The position numbers and the translations under genes are program-made. A stretch of 30,438 bases of DNA from CAJBLF01 sp964463255 (lineage in GTDB: Bacteria > Patescibacteriota > Gracilibacteria > Absconditabacterales > Absconditicoccaceae): the NCBI GenBank assembly GCA_964463255.1, contig CAYXBC010000071.1, positions 1-30,438 on the forward strand, in the 5' to 3' direction. Below, piece by piece: positions 1 to 10,554 of the stretch. Below the pieces are notes generated by a model, which saw only the letters and a program-made list of their open reading frames with translations, had not been told where the DNA came from and made no database searches. Each line of letters begins with the position of its first letter. The first letter of the stretch is position 1.

Positions 1-57
1 ATGTTTTTGTAAGGAGATTGTATATCACGAACACAATCCCTTTTAGCTTGTTTATAC

Positions 58-468
58 ATGGAAAAAATGAAAAAAAATTTGGTAAAGGTATTAGTTTTCT
101 TGTTCTCAACCTTTGGTTTGTTTAACTTGGTAGCAGCACAATGAACTCCGGCAGTAACTACAAATTTAGGAGATGTTACTTCTACAAGTAGCGTTGGTGT
201 TGCAGGTGCAGGTACAGCGCAAGGCAGCAAATTAATCGATGTTATCAAAAGCTTTATCAACTGGATGTTAGGTATGCTTGCGTTGATTGCATTAGTCATC
301 CTACTTCGAGGAGGATTCCAAATGGTCACTGCAGCTGGTGATGATGCAAAATACAAGAAAGGATTTAAGATCCTTCAACAAGCAGCTATCGGATTGGTAT
401 TCATTTGAGTCTCACGGTTAGTAGTCAGCGTGATATTCCGGCTATTAGGAATTATTGGAGTACAATAA
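58..468 (+). CDS. Small VirB2/TrbC-like pilin candidate, copy 1
   Basis: The product has 136 residues, with two UGA codons read as Gly. It begins with a Lys-rich stretch and a hydrophobic helix ending in VAAQ, which looks like a signal peptide. After a Ser/Thr/Gly-rich linker come two hydrophobic helices separated by the polar turn TAAGDDAKYKKG. Signal peptide, helix, 'GG..M.TAAGDEAK.KKG' turn and second helix is the pattern of the small T4SS-pilin-like (VirB2/TrbC) proteins common in CPR bacteria. The family call rests on this pattern and not on a search. An alternative start is the ATG at 67, which gives MKKNLVKV; no clear Shine-Dalgarno decides between them. The gene is followed by its own terminator and by a paralogue. 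No other secretion or pilus gene is visible, so a structural role in a pilus or DNA-uptake machine is inferred. Confidence 0.7.
241..468 (+). repeat. Direct repeat, pilin copy 1 (partner 784-1011)
   Basis: This 228-bp stretch encodes the two-helix core of the first pilin. It matches 784-1011 without any indel and with only scattered, mostly synonymous changes. The upstream signal-peptide and linker parts are far more diverged, so the core is either under strong constraint or kept similar by gene conversion. Confidence 0.8.
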
Positions 469-490
469 AATATGTATGAGAAAATATATA

Positions 491-517
491 AACCCCACGA
501 AATGTGGGGTTTTTTTA
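491..517 (+). terminator. Intrinsic terminator after pilin copy 1
   Basis: An 8-bp perfect stem (AACCCCAC / GTGGGGTT) with a GAAAT loop runs directly into a T-tract, 22 bp after the stop codon of the first pilin. It separates the two pilin genes into independent transcription units. Confidence 0.85.
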
Positions 518-594
518 TAACAAGACTTGATTTTATATGCTATAAAGCTAATCTGTCCACAGATAATTTGCTTTTAATTTATTACCATCACCTA

Positions 595-1011
595 ATGAAG
601 AAGTTTTCTTTGAGAGCGTTTATGATTATTGTATATGGAGTCCTTTGATTATCAAGTATTCTCTCAGTAAAAGCAGCTGTGACACAAAATACTTTGGGAT
701 TCGGAGATGTGAAGTATGTGACTACTGTAGGTATTCCATGAGCAAGTGTCGCAGCAAAAGGAGGAAGCGAAGATTTGATAACCGTCATCAAAAATTTCAT
801 CAACCGGATGTTAGGAATGTTATCATTGATTGCATTAGTCATCCTACTTCGAGGAGGATTCCAGATGGTCACCGCTGCTGGTGATGAAGCAAAATATAAG
901 AAAGGATTCAAATTGCTTTCACAAGCAGCGGTCGGATTAGTATTTATAGCAGTCTCACGGTTAGTAGTTAGCGTGATATTCCGGCTATTAGGAGAGATTG
1001 GAGTACAATAA
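595..1011 (+). CDS. Small VirB2/TrbC-like pilin candidate, copy 2
   Basis: The product has 138 residues, with two UGA-Gly codons in its N-terminal half. It has the same build as the upstream gene: a hydrophobic signal peptide ending around AVKAA, a short linker, then two helices flanking TAAGDEAKYKKG, and the same C-terminal end (RLLGEIGVQ here, RLLGIIGVQ in copy 1). The two-helix core is nearly identical to copy 1, while the signal peptide and linker differ in sequence. I chose the ATG at 595 because it is the first start that includes the whole signal peptide. Two diverged-front, conserved-core copies suggest either major and minor subunits of one filament or a recent duplication. The pilin function is inferred from family resemblance only. 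Confidence 0.7.
784..1011 (+). repeat. Direct repeat, pilin copy 2 (partner 241-468)
   Basis: This is the second copy of the 228-bp pilin-core repeat. It aligns gap-free to 241-468 up to the stop codon, after which the similarity ends. Confidence 0.8.
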
Positions 1012-1034
1012 ACATAAACTCAACATCACAAAAG

Positions 1035-1063
1035 AAACCTACATCATGTGTGGGTTTTTTTTG
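1035..1063 (+). terminator. Intrinsic terminator after pilin copy 2
   Basis: A 9-bp stem (AAACCTACA / TGTGGGTTT, one T-G pair) with a very short loop is followed by a run of T. It lies 23 bp after the stop of the second pilin. The arms resemble those of the first pilin's terminator, so it may have been duplicated with the gene. The rest of the 1064-1210 gap holds no gene or tRNA that I can see. Confidence 0.8.
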
Positions 1064-1210
1064 TAAACAATAAAATATAACAGACACAGAAAAAAGGATT
1101 TTGGTTTGAAAAACCATACTAAATACCTATACTTCCAATACATGAAATTTTCATCAAAAATTTTTGTATTTTCGAATCCGTAATCCGTTATTTAACTAAT
1201 AATTGAAGTG

Positions 1211-4069
1211 ATGCATACCCACGAATTCGAACTGCGTTATCGTGCATACAAAGGATTAAATCATAAATTCGGCCTCTGATGGGAGCAAGAGACGGTTTTG
1301 GAGATGACAAAAATATCAGACAAATGAACACTCACCAAACCAGTGCAGGAGATCAAACCAGAAGAACTTCATGAGATAACGATAGAGACCTATACATCAT
1401 ACAAGAAGGAATATCTGGAACAAAACAAAGATACACCCTTGGTGGCGATAGGATTGCAAAATTCATTCTGAACGATAGGGGAATATATAGAACGTCTAGA
1501 ATACGAACTTAAAGTTATCAAAGAGATGGGATTCAATTCGTATTTTCTTATTGTAGCAGATTTCGTCCGTCGAGCAAAGAAAAATACCATCGTCGTAGGA
1601 CCGGGAAGATGATCTGGTGCATGATCGATATTAGCGTGGGTAACAAGGATAACCGACATAGATCCATTACAGTTCGGACTACTGTTCGAAAGATTTCTCA
1701 ATCCTGCACGTATATCGATGCCAGATTTCGATATTGATTTCGAAGATGTACAAAGAGAGAAAGTAATTCAATACGTCACAGAAAAATACGGACAAGATCA
1801 AGTGAGCTCTATCGGTACCTATATGCAGATGGCAAGCAAAGCGGCTTTCAAAGATGTCGCCAGAGTATTGGGAGTCCCATTCGAAAAATCAAATCAGATC
1901 TCATGACTCATGCCAGACAAGATTTCATTACTGCAAGCAGTACATGCCCAGGATGTAGGAGAAGAACTAAAAGCATTATATGAATGAGACGCTAAAGTGC
2001 AGCAAGCTGCGGAGTTATCGGAGAAACTACAAGGCAATATGAGACAATTAGGCAAACATGCATGCGGAATCATCATTGCTCCAGACAAGATAACAAAATA
2101 TTCGCCAGCACAATTGGTGAATGGAACTGATATTGTCACCCAATATGATTGACCGACACTAGAGACTATAGGACTGTTGAAGATGGATTTCCTGGGGCTA
2201 AGAAATCTTTCAGTCATCAAAAATTGTATCAAAATTATCCAAAAAACACACGAAAAAGAAAACAAACCGCTGCCAGAAATGTTCCAGCGTTTTTTCGAAG
2301 ATACTTCGTTTCAACCTCCATTAGAGGATCCATTCACCTTCCAGAAAGTATTCCAGATCGGCAATACGACAGGGATATTCCAGTTTGAATCAAGCTGAAT
2401 GAGAAAATTTCTAATCAAACTAAAAGCTGATTCAATCAACGATCTCGTAGCCATGAATGCTTTGTACCGTCCTGGTCCTATGGAATTTATCCCAAATTAC
2501 ATCGCGAGAAAAAACGGTGAAGAACCAGTCACTTATATGAGTACAGAACTCAGGGGAATGTTAGTCGAAAAATACGGTGAGGAAGAAACAGATGAGGAAA
2601 ATATGAAATTAGTGGATGACTTAGCACCTATTATGAACCTTACCTATGGGATTGCCGTCTACCAAGAACAGTTGATGTTCCTCGTACAGTCTATGGCAGG
2701 GTTTTCGCTGGCAGAAGCTGATCTACTCAGGAGATGAGTCGGAAAAAAGAAAAAGGAAATCATCGAACAAATCAAAAAAGAATTCACCAAAAAAGCAAAA
2801 GAATATAGAGGATACAAAAAAGAGACAGCTATCTACATCTATGAAAAGATGATAGAGCCTGCAGCATCCTACTCATTCAACAAATCACACTCCGTATGTT
2901 ATGCAATGATCGCATATGAGACTGCATATCTCAAAGCATATTACCCGGTAGAATTTTATGCATCACTCATTAGGTCGGTAGAGGAGGATAGTGACGAATT
3001 GAGTATCTATATCTATGAAGCGCAAAATCAAGGTATCAAGGTCATGTCTCCCGATATTAATCATTCATTCAATCATGTAGCTGCGATAGGAGAAGATATT
3101 AGATTATGATTTTTTTGTATCAAATGATTAGGGAGTGAGATAGGAGAGACCATACAGAAAGAGAGACAGACAAATGGCAAATATCAATCACTGGAGGATT
3201 TTATCAAAAGATGTGCATCCATCATAAACAAGAAATCAGTGGAATGATTGATAAAAGCATGAGGATTTGACGAATTCGGCGATCGTGGAATTCTATTGGC
3301 AAATAGCGAAACCATCTTAGAATGGGCCAAAAAATCAAAAGATACAGGATGATGATTATTTGGGATGATGGAAATGAGTACGAAGATGACCTTCAAGCCA
3401 TGACCTTCAACTACGATGATGCAGAGACTGATGATGGAATATGAAGTATTCAAAGTCTTCGTATCGGGAAATCCGCTGGATTGATTATATACATACATCA
3501 AGAGATATAATTTTATCTCCCAATTCAAGGAAAAAGAAAATTTCTGAACCCTCATCATCGTATGATATATCAAAAACATCCAGAGAGCAAAGAAAAAATG
3601 ATTCTTCATCCAGATAGAAGATATTTCCGGAACTACAGAGATATTTGTCAGAGAACTACTAGATTTCGCAAAATTCGACATTCTGGTGATATCCGGATTC
3701 AAAGGGAGATCAATCAGCTTAGAAAAGATTATAAAAGTTTCTCGCGAACAGCTTATCAAACAAGCAGGGAGCAAGTATGATCCTGAGTTGACCGTAGTCA
3801 AAGCCAAAGCATTGAGGGCACAATGAATGATAGTCGAACCGAGCAAAGAAAAGGAAAAATCTAAAGAAGAAAGAAATACAGAAGATACAATAATCGAACC
3901 CACACAACCACAGAATGTATTTGCCCTGCCAGATAGTGCTCAGAAGATAAATGAATTGATTACCATCATACAGACCCATAGTGGCGATCAAGAAATAACG
4001 ATAAGCGGAAAGGTATTCTTACTCAACCAAGAAGGTATACAAAAGATTCATGATTTATTCATAAAATAA
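1211..4069 (+). CDS. dnaE: DNA polymerase III alpha subunit lacking the PHP domain
   Basis: This is the replicative polymerase catalytic subunit, 952 residues, with about 22 UGA-Gly codons. The palm motif PDFDIDF (Asp174 and Asp176) and the third catalytic Asp326 in KMDFLGLRN are present. So are GPGRGSGAG near residue 135 (two of its glycines are UGA), GKHACGIIIAP, YRPGPM, YGIAVYQEQ and FNKSHS. A C-terminal OB-like region sits around residues 775-860. Bacterial DnaE is usually about 1150 residues and begins with a PHP domain of about 280 residues. Here the frame opens after a TAA at 1193-1195 and the protein starts just past where that domain would end (HEFELRYRAYKGLNHKFG). The PHP domain is absent from this ORF and from the upstream 200 bp. 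The GTG at 1208 is an alternative start. The DHH phosphoesterase gene follows after 5 bp. Confidence 0.95.
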
Positions 4070-4074
4070 TAGAG

Positions 4075-5073
4075 ATGCAAAAGGAGAGTGGAATAGCTAG
4101 GAAAATGATAGAAAATGCCAAAAAAATAGCGCTTTTCTGACACATGAGTCCAGATGGTGATTGTATAGGCGCCATGCTAGGTTTTGGAAAATTATTAGAG
4201 AAACAGAAAAAACAGGTAGAATATTTTGTTCCAAATACACCGAGCAAGGTCTTCGACTTCATCAAAAAAATCAAAAGACTCAAATCACGTTTCGCATACA
4301 AAAAATATGACCTGCTCATTTTCTTGGATTTTACTGGTGTCAATCGTATAGGTGCGATAAGTACAGATAATCCAGAATATTTCAATAACAATCCTATCGT
4401 GATATTCGATCATCATCTAGGAAATGGCCTCAATCACGGAGTAGTCATCAAAGACGTAAAAAGCATAAGCACCTGTGAAATCGTATTTGAACAAACCTAC
4501 AAACGACGGCCTGAATTGTACGATAAGGAGATTGCTACCTATCTCTATCTCGGCATTACCTCAGACTCAGGAAATTTTCTTTTCGGCGAAGATCATATCA
4601 GGACATTCGGAAATGCATTGAAACTGCTCAAATTAGGTGCTGATAAAGATTTTGTAGTAGATAATCTCATCCGCAGGAAATCGCTCAATTCAATAAAATT
4701 CCTCCAATTACTGCTCAATAGAATCCAACAGAAAGAGAGCTTGCTCTATACCTACTATGATGAGAATGAATTGGAAAAGTACCATATCGATCAGGAAGAA
4801 GCAGCATATGGCTTACACGTCATACAAAATATCGATGGACCAGAAATAGTGGTTCTGATTAGAAAGATAGGCAATATGATCAAATGATCGCTCAGAGCCA
4901 AAGACACGAGAAAATCTACTAGTACAAAGATAGATTGCAATAAGATTGCTCAGCACCTGTGATGAGGCGGACATAGATTAGCCTCAGGATTCAGTGTTCC
5001 AGCAAAAGGTCGTTTCGAAGATCAGATACAAATATTGGTAAAAGAGATTAACACAATAGTCAAAAAAGCATAA
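4075..5073 (+). CDS. DHH/DHHA1-family phosphoesterase (NrnA-like)
   Basis: The 332-residue product is expected to hydrolyse short oligonucleotides or phosphonucleotides in the cytoplasm with Mn2+, as NrnA-type nano-RNases and pAp phosphatases do. The N-terminal DHH domain shows the metal-binding HMSPDGDCIGA motif (about residues 23-33), a LDFTG motif and FDHH near residue 115. The C-terminal DHHA1 domain shows GGGGHRLASGF near residue 300. Two consecutive glycines in that GGGGH are UGA UGA, so standard code would destroy the substrate-binding loop. It is 5 bp downstream of dnaE and very likely cotranscribed, which fits clearing of short nucleic-acid products. The ATG at 4105 is an alternative start closer to the usual family N-terminus. 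The exact substrate cannot be decided from sequence. Confidence 0.9.
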
Positions 5074-5105
5074 AGTATGTCATTTCATCATTTCATCATT
5101 TCATC

Positions 5106-6497
5106 ATGCAAAGAAAGTACAATATAGTATTGCGTCTGCTAAGACCGGTAATCCACATAGGGATAATTATAGTGGTCTTTTATGTGATGTATAGAATCCG
5201 TCTCTTCACTGATCTCATACCATGAGTCCAGCTAAGGATACCAATCATCAATTATCAGGAGAATATGGCATTCGGTATTATTTCAGCATTTGCATTCGTA
5301 TTCATAGGTATCATAAAGGATCTCTACGAACTCCACAAACCTATCCAGAGATATTTCGAGACATTCACCAAAACACGGATATATCGAATCATTGCAATTA
5401 CCTTCATCTGATATTTCGGTCAAGGATTCGTATTCTTTTTCTGAATCTCAAGATTTATCATAGTCTTAGGTGCTTTAGGTAGTTTCATGACAATCTTTCT
5501 CTTCGATCAGATTCGAAATTATCTAGAAGCAAGGAGACATAGAGATGGTGAGAATAAAATATTAATCATATGAAGCGACACATTGGAAAGTTATAAAGCG
5601 ATAGAGAAAATAAAGAACGGATTTTCATTCAAGACAGAATTTATCACCCATAATGATATTAATGATATCGATATATCACAGTATTTTATCGTAGCTGCGG
5701 TAGGTAGTTTCGAAAAAGAAATATTACAGGCAATATTCGAGAAAGTAAGATTCAGCGAAAATACAAGATTTTATCATATCAGCGAATGATTTTTTCTGGA
5801 GGATGTCGTCTATTCACCAGAAAACATCGACAACATCATCGCTTTAGAATACAAACATTCTAAACTCGATGGGCGATCCATCATCATGAAAAGGGTATTC
5901 GACCTGATTGTTTCATGACTACTGATTATCATAACCCTGCCATTGATGATTCTTATAGGTATCATCATCAAGATTGATTCGCGCTGACCGATACTGTATA
6001 TGTCAAAAAGAGTAGGTAAATACGGCAGACTCTTCACCTTCCTCAAATTCCGCAGCATGTATACACATCTAAGTGTAGGATATGGAGGAGCAGAAGCTGA
6101 TGCATTATATCAGAAACTCATACAATCAGATGCAAATGTGAGACAATGAGTATTACCCAAAATAGCTAATGATCCAAGAGTGACAAGAGTAGGAAGATTT
6201 CTCAGAAAGACATCGCTCGATGAACTTCCCCAGATCTTCTGTGTTTTCCGATGAACGATGTCACTCATAGGACCGAGACCACATCTCCAGAGCGAAGTAA
6301 ATCAGTACGAATCACGGCAAAAGAGACTCTTATCAATCAAACCAGGCATCAGCTGATATGCACAAGTATTTGGAAGGGATAGTCTCGATTTCGAAGAAGA
6401 AGCCAAATTAGATCTATACTATATCCAGAACCGATCATTATTTCTTGATATCTATATCATCTTGACTACCTTCTGAGTCGTATTTAAAGGAAAATAA
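5106..6497 (+). CDS. Polyprenyl-phosphate sugar-phosphate transferase (WcaJ/PglC-like)
   Basis: The 463-residue membrane enzyme is expected to move a sugar-1-phosphate from a nucleotide sugar onto undecaprenyl phosphate, the first step of surface glycan or exopolysaccharide assembly. The N-terminal part has about four hydrophobic helices (roughly residues 10-33, 50-70, 95-117, 118-135). A Rossmann-like segment starting KILIIGSD follows near residue 152. The C-terminal bacterial sugar transferase domain begins at KRVFDLIVSG and shows SKRVGKYGRLFTFLKFRSMY, LRKTSLDELPQ and GTMSLIGPRPH. The length and layout match the long WcaJ-type family. The gene starts after three AT-rich copies of a TCATTTCATCA-like motif (5077-5107). 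No glycosyltransferases are adjacent, so the sugar is unknown. Confidence 0.92.
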
Positions 6498-6528
6498 TTC
6501 GTAATTTTTAAATCAATTAATTATTATT

Positions 6529-8682
6529 TTGAATCTAAGTGAGCAAACAAAAAAAATCCAATCTTTCATACAACAACATCCCAGTCCAGCAAAGATTTCC
6601 GAAAAAGATATCCATGAATTTTATATAGAGCTAATCGACTGCATTACAGATCATAATCATCTCTATTATATAGACAGTAAACCTATCATTTCAGATAAAG
6701 AATATGATGAGCTCTTCGAGTATCTCAAAAAGATAGAAGAAAGTTTTCCGGGAATCATAACGTCAAATAGCCCTACCCAATGATTAATGGGACAAGTAAG
6801 CGAATGATTTATCCAGGCAAAACATGATACGAAATTGCTTTCATTGGAAAACACCTACAATGCAAAAGATCTCGAAGAATGGGAGGAAAGAATCCATAAG
6901 ATACTCACAAAACAAGACCCGGATGCTAAAATTACCTACCGTGCTGAACCGAAATTTGACGGACTCAGCGTAGAACTAATCTATAAGAAATGAATATTTA
7001 CCCAAGCCATCACGCGTGGAGACGGACTCGTAGGGGAAGATGTAACGGAAAATGTGAAAACAATAAGGAATATCCCGAAGAAATTAAAGTATCCATTGGA
7101 TATCAACGTCAGAGGAGAGATTTTGATGCCAAAAACCGTCTGGAAAGAGATCAACAAAGAAAGAGAAGAAGAAGGAGATATTCCATTTGCAAATACCAGG
7201 AATGCAGCGGCAGGAAGTATTAAACTCTTGGATCCCAAAGAAGTTGCCAAGAGAGGATTAATCTGCCATATCTACGATATTCTCAATGATATTGAGTTAC
7301 CTAAAGGGACAGCACTTATAGATATATTCCCGGTATTTCCACGAGAAAAGACATCGCTCGATATCAAGGAAGTTATCAAATTATGTGAAGAACCAGAGAC
7401 CAAAAAAATGTTGGAAAGCCAAGACATAGAATTTGATGGTTTAGTCATCAAAGTGGAATCATTGGAGCAACGTGAGATTATCTGATCGACGGATCATCAC
7501 CCAAGATGGGCAGTAGCCTATAAATTCCCCGCACAGCTTGCAGCTACACAGATACTTTCCGTAGATTTCCAAGTAGGGAGGACAGGAGTTATCACCCCAG
7601 TTGCAAACTTAGAAGCCGTGCAATTAAGCGGAGCTACATTAAAAAGAGTCTCGCTACACAATTTCGATTTCATCAAAGAGAAAGATATCCATCTCCATGA
7701 TCGGATACGGTTACAGAGAAGTGGCGAAGTGATACCATATATAGTAAGTGTAATTACTGATCGTAGAACAGGAAAAGAAACCAAAATCAATGCACCCAAG
7801 ACCTGCCCTTCATGCCATGAAACGATTACCAATAAAGATATCCATTACTATTGTACTAACCCTCACTGCCCAGAAAAGACAAAACAGCAAATCCAACACT
7901 TCGTAAGCAAAAACTGCATGGATATCCAAGGAATCGGAGAAAGTCTTGTAGATCTTCTCGTAGAACATGGATTCGTAAAGGATATTGCGGATATATACAA
8001 ACTCACGGAAAAAAATATCCAAGTCCAGCTCATGAAATTCCCATGAATCTGAGACAAGAAAATAGCTGAGATAGCAAACGGAGTAGAGGAGTCAAAGCAC
8101 AAAGCATTGCGAAGATTACTCAATGGTCTCGGCATCCCACATGTAGGGAAAAAAATGGCCCAAGACATTGCTTCACAAATGAATAATGCGAAATGAAATG
8201 AAGTCCCGCACAGCGGGGAACAATGAATGATGGATAATCTAACTGACACTGAATGGTTAAGAAGTATCTACGGTATAGGAGAAAAGACGGTGGAAAATAT
8301 GACAAAATTTTTCCATGCAAAACATAATGTGAAAATAATAGAACAATTGAAATCATATGGTGTAAATATGGATCCAAAAAAATATTCTGATCTCCTCAAA
8401 GCAAGTGATGCAAAAGGCAGCTTTTCCATTACCTGATCATTCGACCTTCCAAGAGAAAAAATCGCTGAATATTTTCAACGCAGCGGCTATCTTTTCCACG
8501 AACAACCTTCCAAAACAACCGATTTTATGCTCATCGGAGAAAAAGCATGAAGCAAAAAAAACAAAGCACAAGAGATGTGAATAAAGATATATGAATGATG
8601 GGAGACTATTATCAAACAGTTTCCATTTCTCAAAGATATTGTTATCGAATGAGCGAAACCAAAGACGCAAAGTCTATTCTAA
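6529..8682 (+). CDS. ligA: NAD-dependent DNA ligase
   Basis: The 717-residue protein seals nicks in duplex DNA using NAD+. The order of domains is complete. A Ia-like segment (HNHLYYIDSKPIISDKEYDE, about residues 45-65) is followed by the adenylation domain with Lys142 in EPKFDG. Next come an OB fold (FQVGRTGVITPVANLE), a four-Cys zinc finger (CPSCH ... CTNPHC), helix-hairpin-helix repeats (GIGESLVDLL, GLGIPHVGKKMA) and a C-terminal BRCT domain (about residues 640-710). About fifteen UGA-Gly codons join the pieces. No ATG fits the N-terminus, so TTG at 6529 is the likely start; the frame is closed upstream by TAA at 6502. It lies 31 bp behind the sugar transferase gene. Confidence 0.95.
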
Positions 8683-8813
8683 ACCTTTTGAGCGTCATTC
8701 CGATGATATTGGCAAAGCCTGCAACCGGAATCCACACTATAAAAACATAAGTATCTCTCTATAGAGATTCCGACCTGCCTACGCATTCTTTAGTAAATTA
8801 TCCGACATAAAGT

Positions 8814-9473
8814 ATGATTAGTCAAATCACCTTTGCCTTCCTCAAAGCGGTCAAAGAAAACAATAATCTCGAACGGATGAATCAAAATAGAGATCTCTAC
8901 CATATGGTGAGAGACGATTTTTTTGATTTTGCAAAGAAACTGATAGAGAAGATAAACGAACTTGATAAGAGCATTTGAGCGCTTGCCGTAAAAGATGCGA
9001 CATTCCGTTTCAACAAGGATATCCGTTTCACCAAAGACAAATCTCCCTACAAGACCAATTTTTGAGTAATCATCCGTGAAGAAGGAAAACATGGAAGCGG
9101 AGCAGGGTATTATGTACATATAGAGCCAGGAGAATCTTTTATTGGGTGAGGGATGTATATGCCACCGACACCAACATTACAAAGACTAAGGACCTATATA
9201 GCCAAAAATTATAGAAAATTAGAAAAAATAATCAGCACGCCAGAATTTAAAAAGACCTTCGGTTCGCTTCAATGACAAGAATTACAAAAAGTACCAAGAT
9301 GATTTGATCCAAACCACAAAGCAGCCAAATTTCTTAAAATGAAATCATTCTTTATATGACATAATATATCAGACAAAAAAGTGCTCCAAGAAAATTTTAT
9401 AGAATATTGTATGTCTGTAGCTAAAGTACTAAAGCCGCTCAATGATTTTCTCAACAGAGCCAACCGTAACTAA
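8814..9473 (+). CDS. DUF2461 family protein
   Basis: The 219-residue protein carries the hallmarks of DUF2461: RDDFFDFAKKLI near the start, then RFNKDIRFTKDKSPYKTNFG, and YYVHIEPGESFIGGGMY about residues 100-118. The end of the domain is marked by a FLKMKSFF stretch. The family is widespread in bacteria and its biochemical role is not established. Several UGA codons supply conserved glycines, including the one in SFIGGGMY. The gene follows ligA after 131 bp that contain no gene but do contain ATTCCG/CGGAAT arms (about 8697-8736) able to form a weak hairpin. It ends the co-directional run that began with dnaE. Confidence 0.85.
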
Positions 9474-9487
9474 TAAGATTGAAACAT

Positions 9488-9512
9488 AAAAAAAAGCTGC
9501 CATATAGGCAGC
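9488..9512 (-). terminator. Intrinsic terminator for the pth/cytochrome b5 unit
   Basis: GCTGCC (9496-9501) pairs with GGCAGC (9507-9512) around a 5-base loop, and the A-run at 9488-9495 becomes a U-tract on the minus strand. It lies 8 bp beyond the stop of the minus-strand lipoprotein gene. It sits between convergent genes and could also slow transcripts from DUF2461, but the U-tract serves the minus strand. Confidence 0.85.
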
Positions 9513-9520
9513 CTTCATAG

Positions 9521-9877
9521 TTATTTGAGGACTCAGATAAGAAACTCTTCTAATTTCATTTCTGGTTTCTCTTTTCCTCAATGGACTTTTTCAAAGATTG
9601 GAGTAGCATCTGTTCAACAGATACCAAGTATTTTTTCAGGTCATCCAGGATGTTGTGATACCCGAGCAGTAAAATCATAGACATTATTTCTGATGATAGA
9701 CCGACATCATGTTACAGTAGCATGTGCGGCCACATCTTCCACAGTATATGATACAGAAAGTGTCGTTTGTTCAGTAGTAGTGGATTCTGAAGACACCTCT
9801 TTGGCTTCTTGAGTTTCACATCCGGAAACAATAACCAAGAATCAAAGGATAAATAAAAGAGATGATATTTTTTTCAT
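9521..9877 (-). CDS. Lipoprotein with cytochrome b5-type heme-binding domain
   Basis: The 118-residue product has a lipoprotein signal peptide with lipobox VSGC (Cys20) and a Ser/Thr/Glu-rich linker. A cytochrome b5-like domain follows from Tyr44: YTVEDVAAH, then NVYDFTARVSQHPGG, GICGTDAT and FEKVHGG. His76 of HPGG and His99 sit 23 residues apart, close to the 24-residue spacing of the axial heme ligands in cytochrome b5, so b-type heme binding is plausible. The second Gly of HPGG, the Gly of GTDAT and one Gly after His99 are UGA. It should be anchored on the outer face of the membrane as a one-electron carrier or heme binder. No heme synthesis or respiratory gene is visible here. It starts 4 bp after the pth stop, so the two are cotranscribed. 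Confidence 0.85.
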
Positions 9878-9881
9878 AGAG

Positions 9882-10451
9882 TTAATGAGTAGATAAAAAA
9901 GTAATGATGTATTCTTCTATGTGATTCATCTTATTATCGATGAGGTTTTTTTCTTCTTGGGTAAAAGGAGAGAGGACATAATTAGCGACATCGTCTTGAT
10001 TGTTTGGTCTATCGACACCGATTCTCAATCTCCAAAATCCTGCCCCATCTTGAGCGGGGTCCTTCGTTCATAATTTTTCTATAATGCTTTTGAGTCAATT
10101 ATGACCAGCACTGCTTCATCAAAGTTTTAATTGTACTTTCCCGACAGGCAGGTCGATATCATCATGGATAACAAGGATATCCTCAGGCAGAATCTTATAA
10201 AAATGAGCCAAAGCACTAACTGCTCATCAAGAACGGTTCATAAATTCCATAGGTTTGAGAAAGACTACTTTCTGATGTTCTATCATCACTTCAGCAACCT
10301 CTCATTTCCATGTATTTTGATATTTCCATATCCCTGGTCCCTGGTCCCATTTTCCACCTTTTACAAAATCATCCACTATCACAAAACCGATATTGTGTCT
10401 TGTCTTAGCATATTCATTACCAGGATTTCAAAGTCCAACTATTAGTTTCAT
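9882..10451 (-). CDS. pth: Peptidyl-tRNA hydrolase
   Basis: The 189-residue enzyme releases peptides from drop-off peptidyl-tRNAs. The bacterial Pth motifs are intact: IVGLGNPGNEYAKTRHNIGF with catalytic His19, FLKPMEFMNRSG with the substrate-binding Asn, VIHDDIDLP with the key Asp, and GGSSAGHNGLKSI. UGA codes for several of these glycines, among them LGNPG, NRSGG, GGSS and HNG. The length is typical. It is the first gene of a two-gene minus-strand unit with the heme lipoprotein. Its upstream gap (10452-10554) has an imperfect inverted repeat, GACTATAGT / ACTATAAGTC, at 10508-10532, whose role is unknown. Upstream of that gap lie the heptamer array and then the end of infB. Confidence 0.95.
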
Positions 10452-10554
10452 AGCAAAATGAATGATGAAAAATACAAAGTCCAGCAAAAAACGAGGGATA
10501 ATAAATGACTATAGTTTACTTACTATAAGTCATATATAAACATATATCGATATT

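Noticed and set aside
1064..1210. tRNA or other RNA gene between pilin 2 and dnaE
   Set aside because: No cloverleaf or T-loop consensus could be found; only a short GGTTTGAAAAACC hairpin is visible.
3184..3903. 239-residue minus-strand ORF inside dnaE
   Set aside because: The plus frame there continues conserved DnaE sequence; the minus product shows no family motif.
1211..4069. Split DnaE through an intein
   Set aside because: No intein splicing motifs (Cys/Ser start, HN at the end) are visible, and the frame starts cleanly after the PHP boundary, not in the catalytic core where DnaE inteins sit.
5222..5482. Plus-strand ORF in another frame of the sugar transferase gene
   Set aside because: The frame starting at 5106 encodes the membrane helices and joins the conserved transferase domain, so this is a shadow.
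1211..9473. Apparent frameshifted or decayed genes in dnaE, ligA, sugar transferase and DUF2461
   Set aside because: Every break is a TGA in the same frame, and catalytic motifs remain intact on both sides; UGA = Gly explains all of them.
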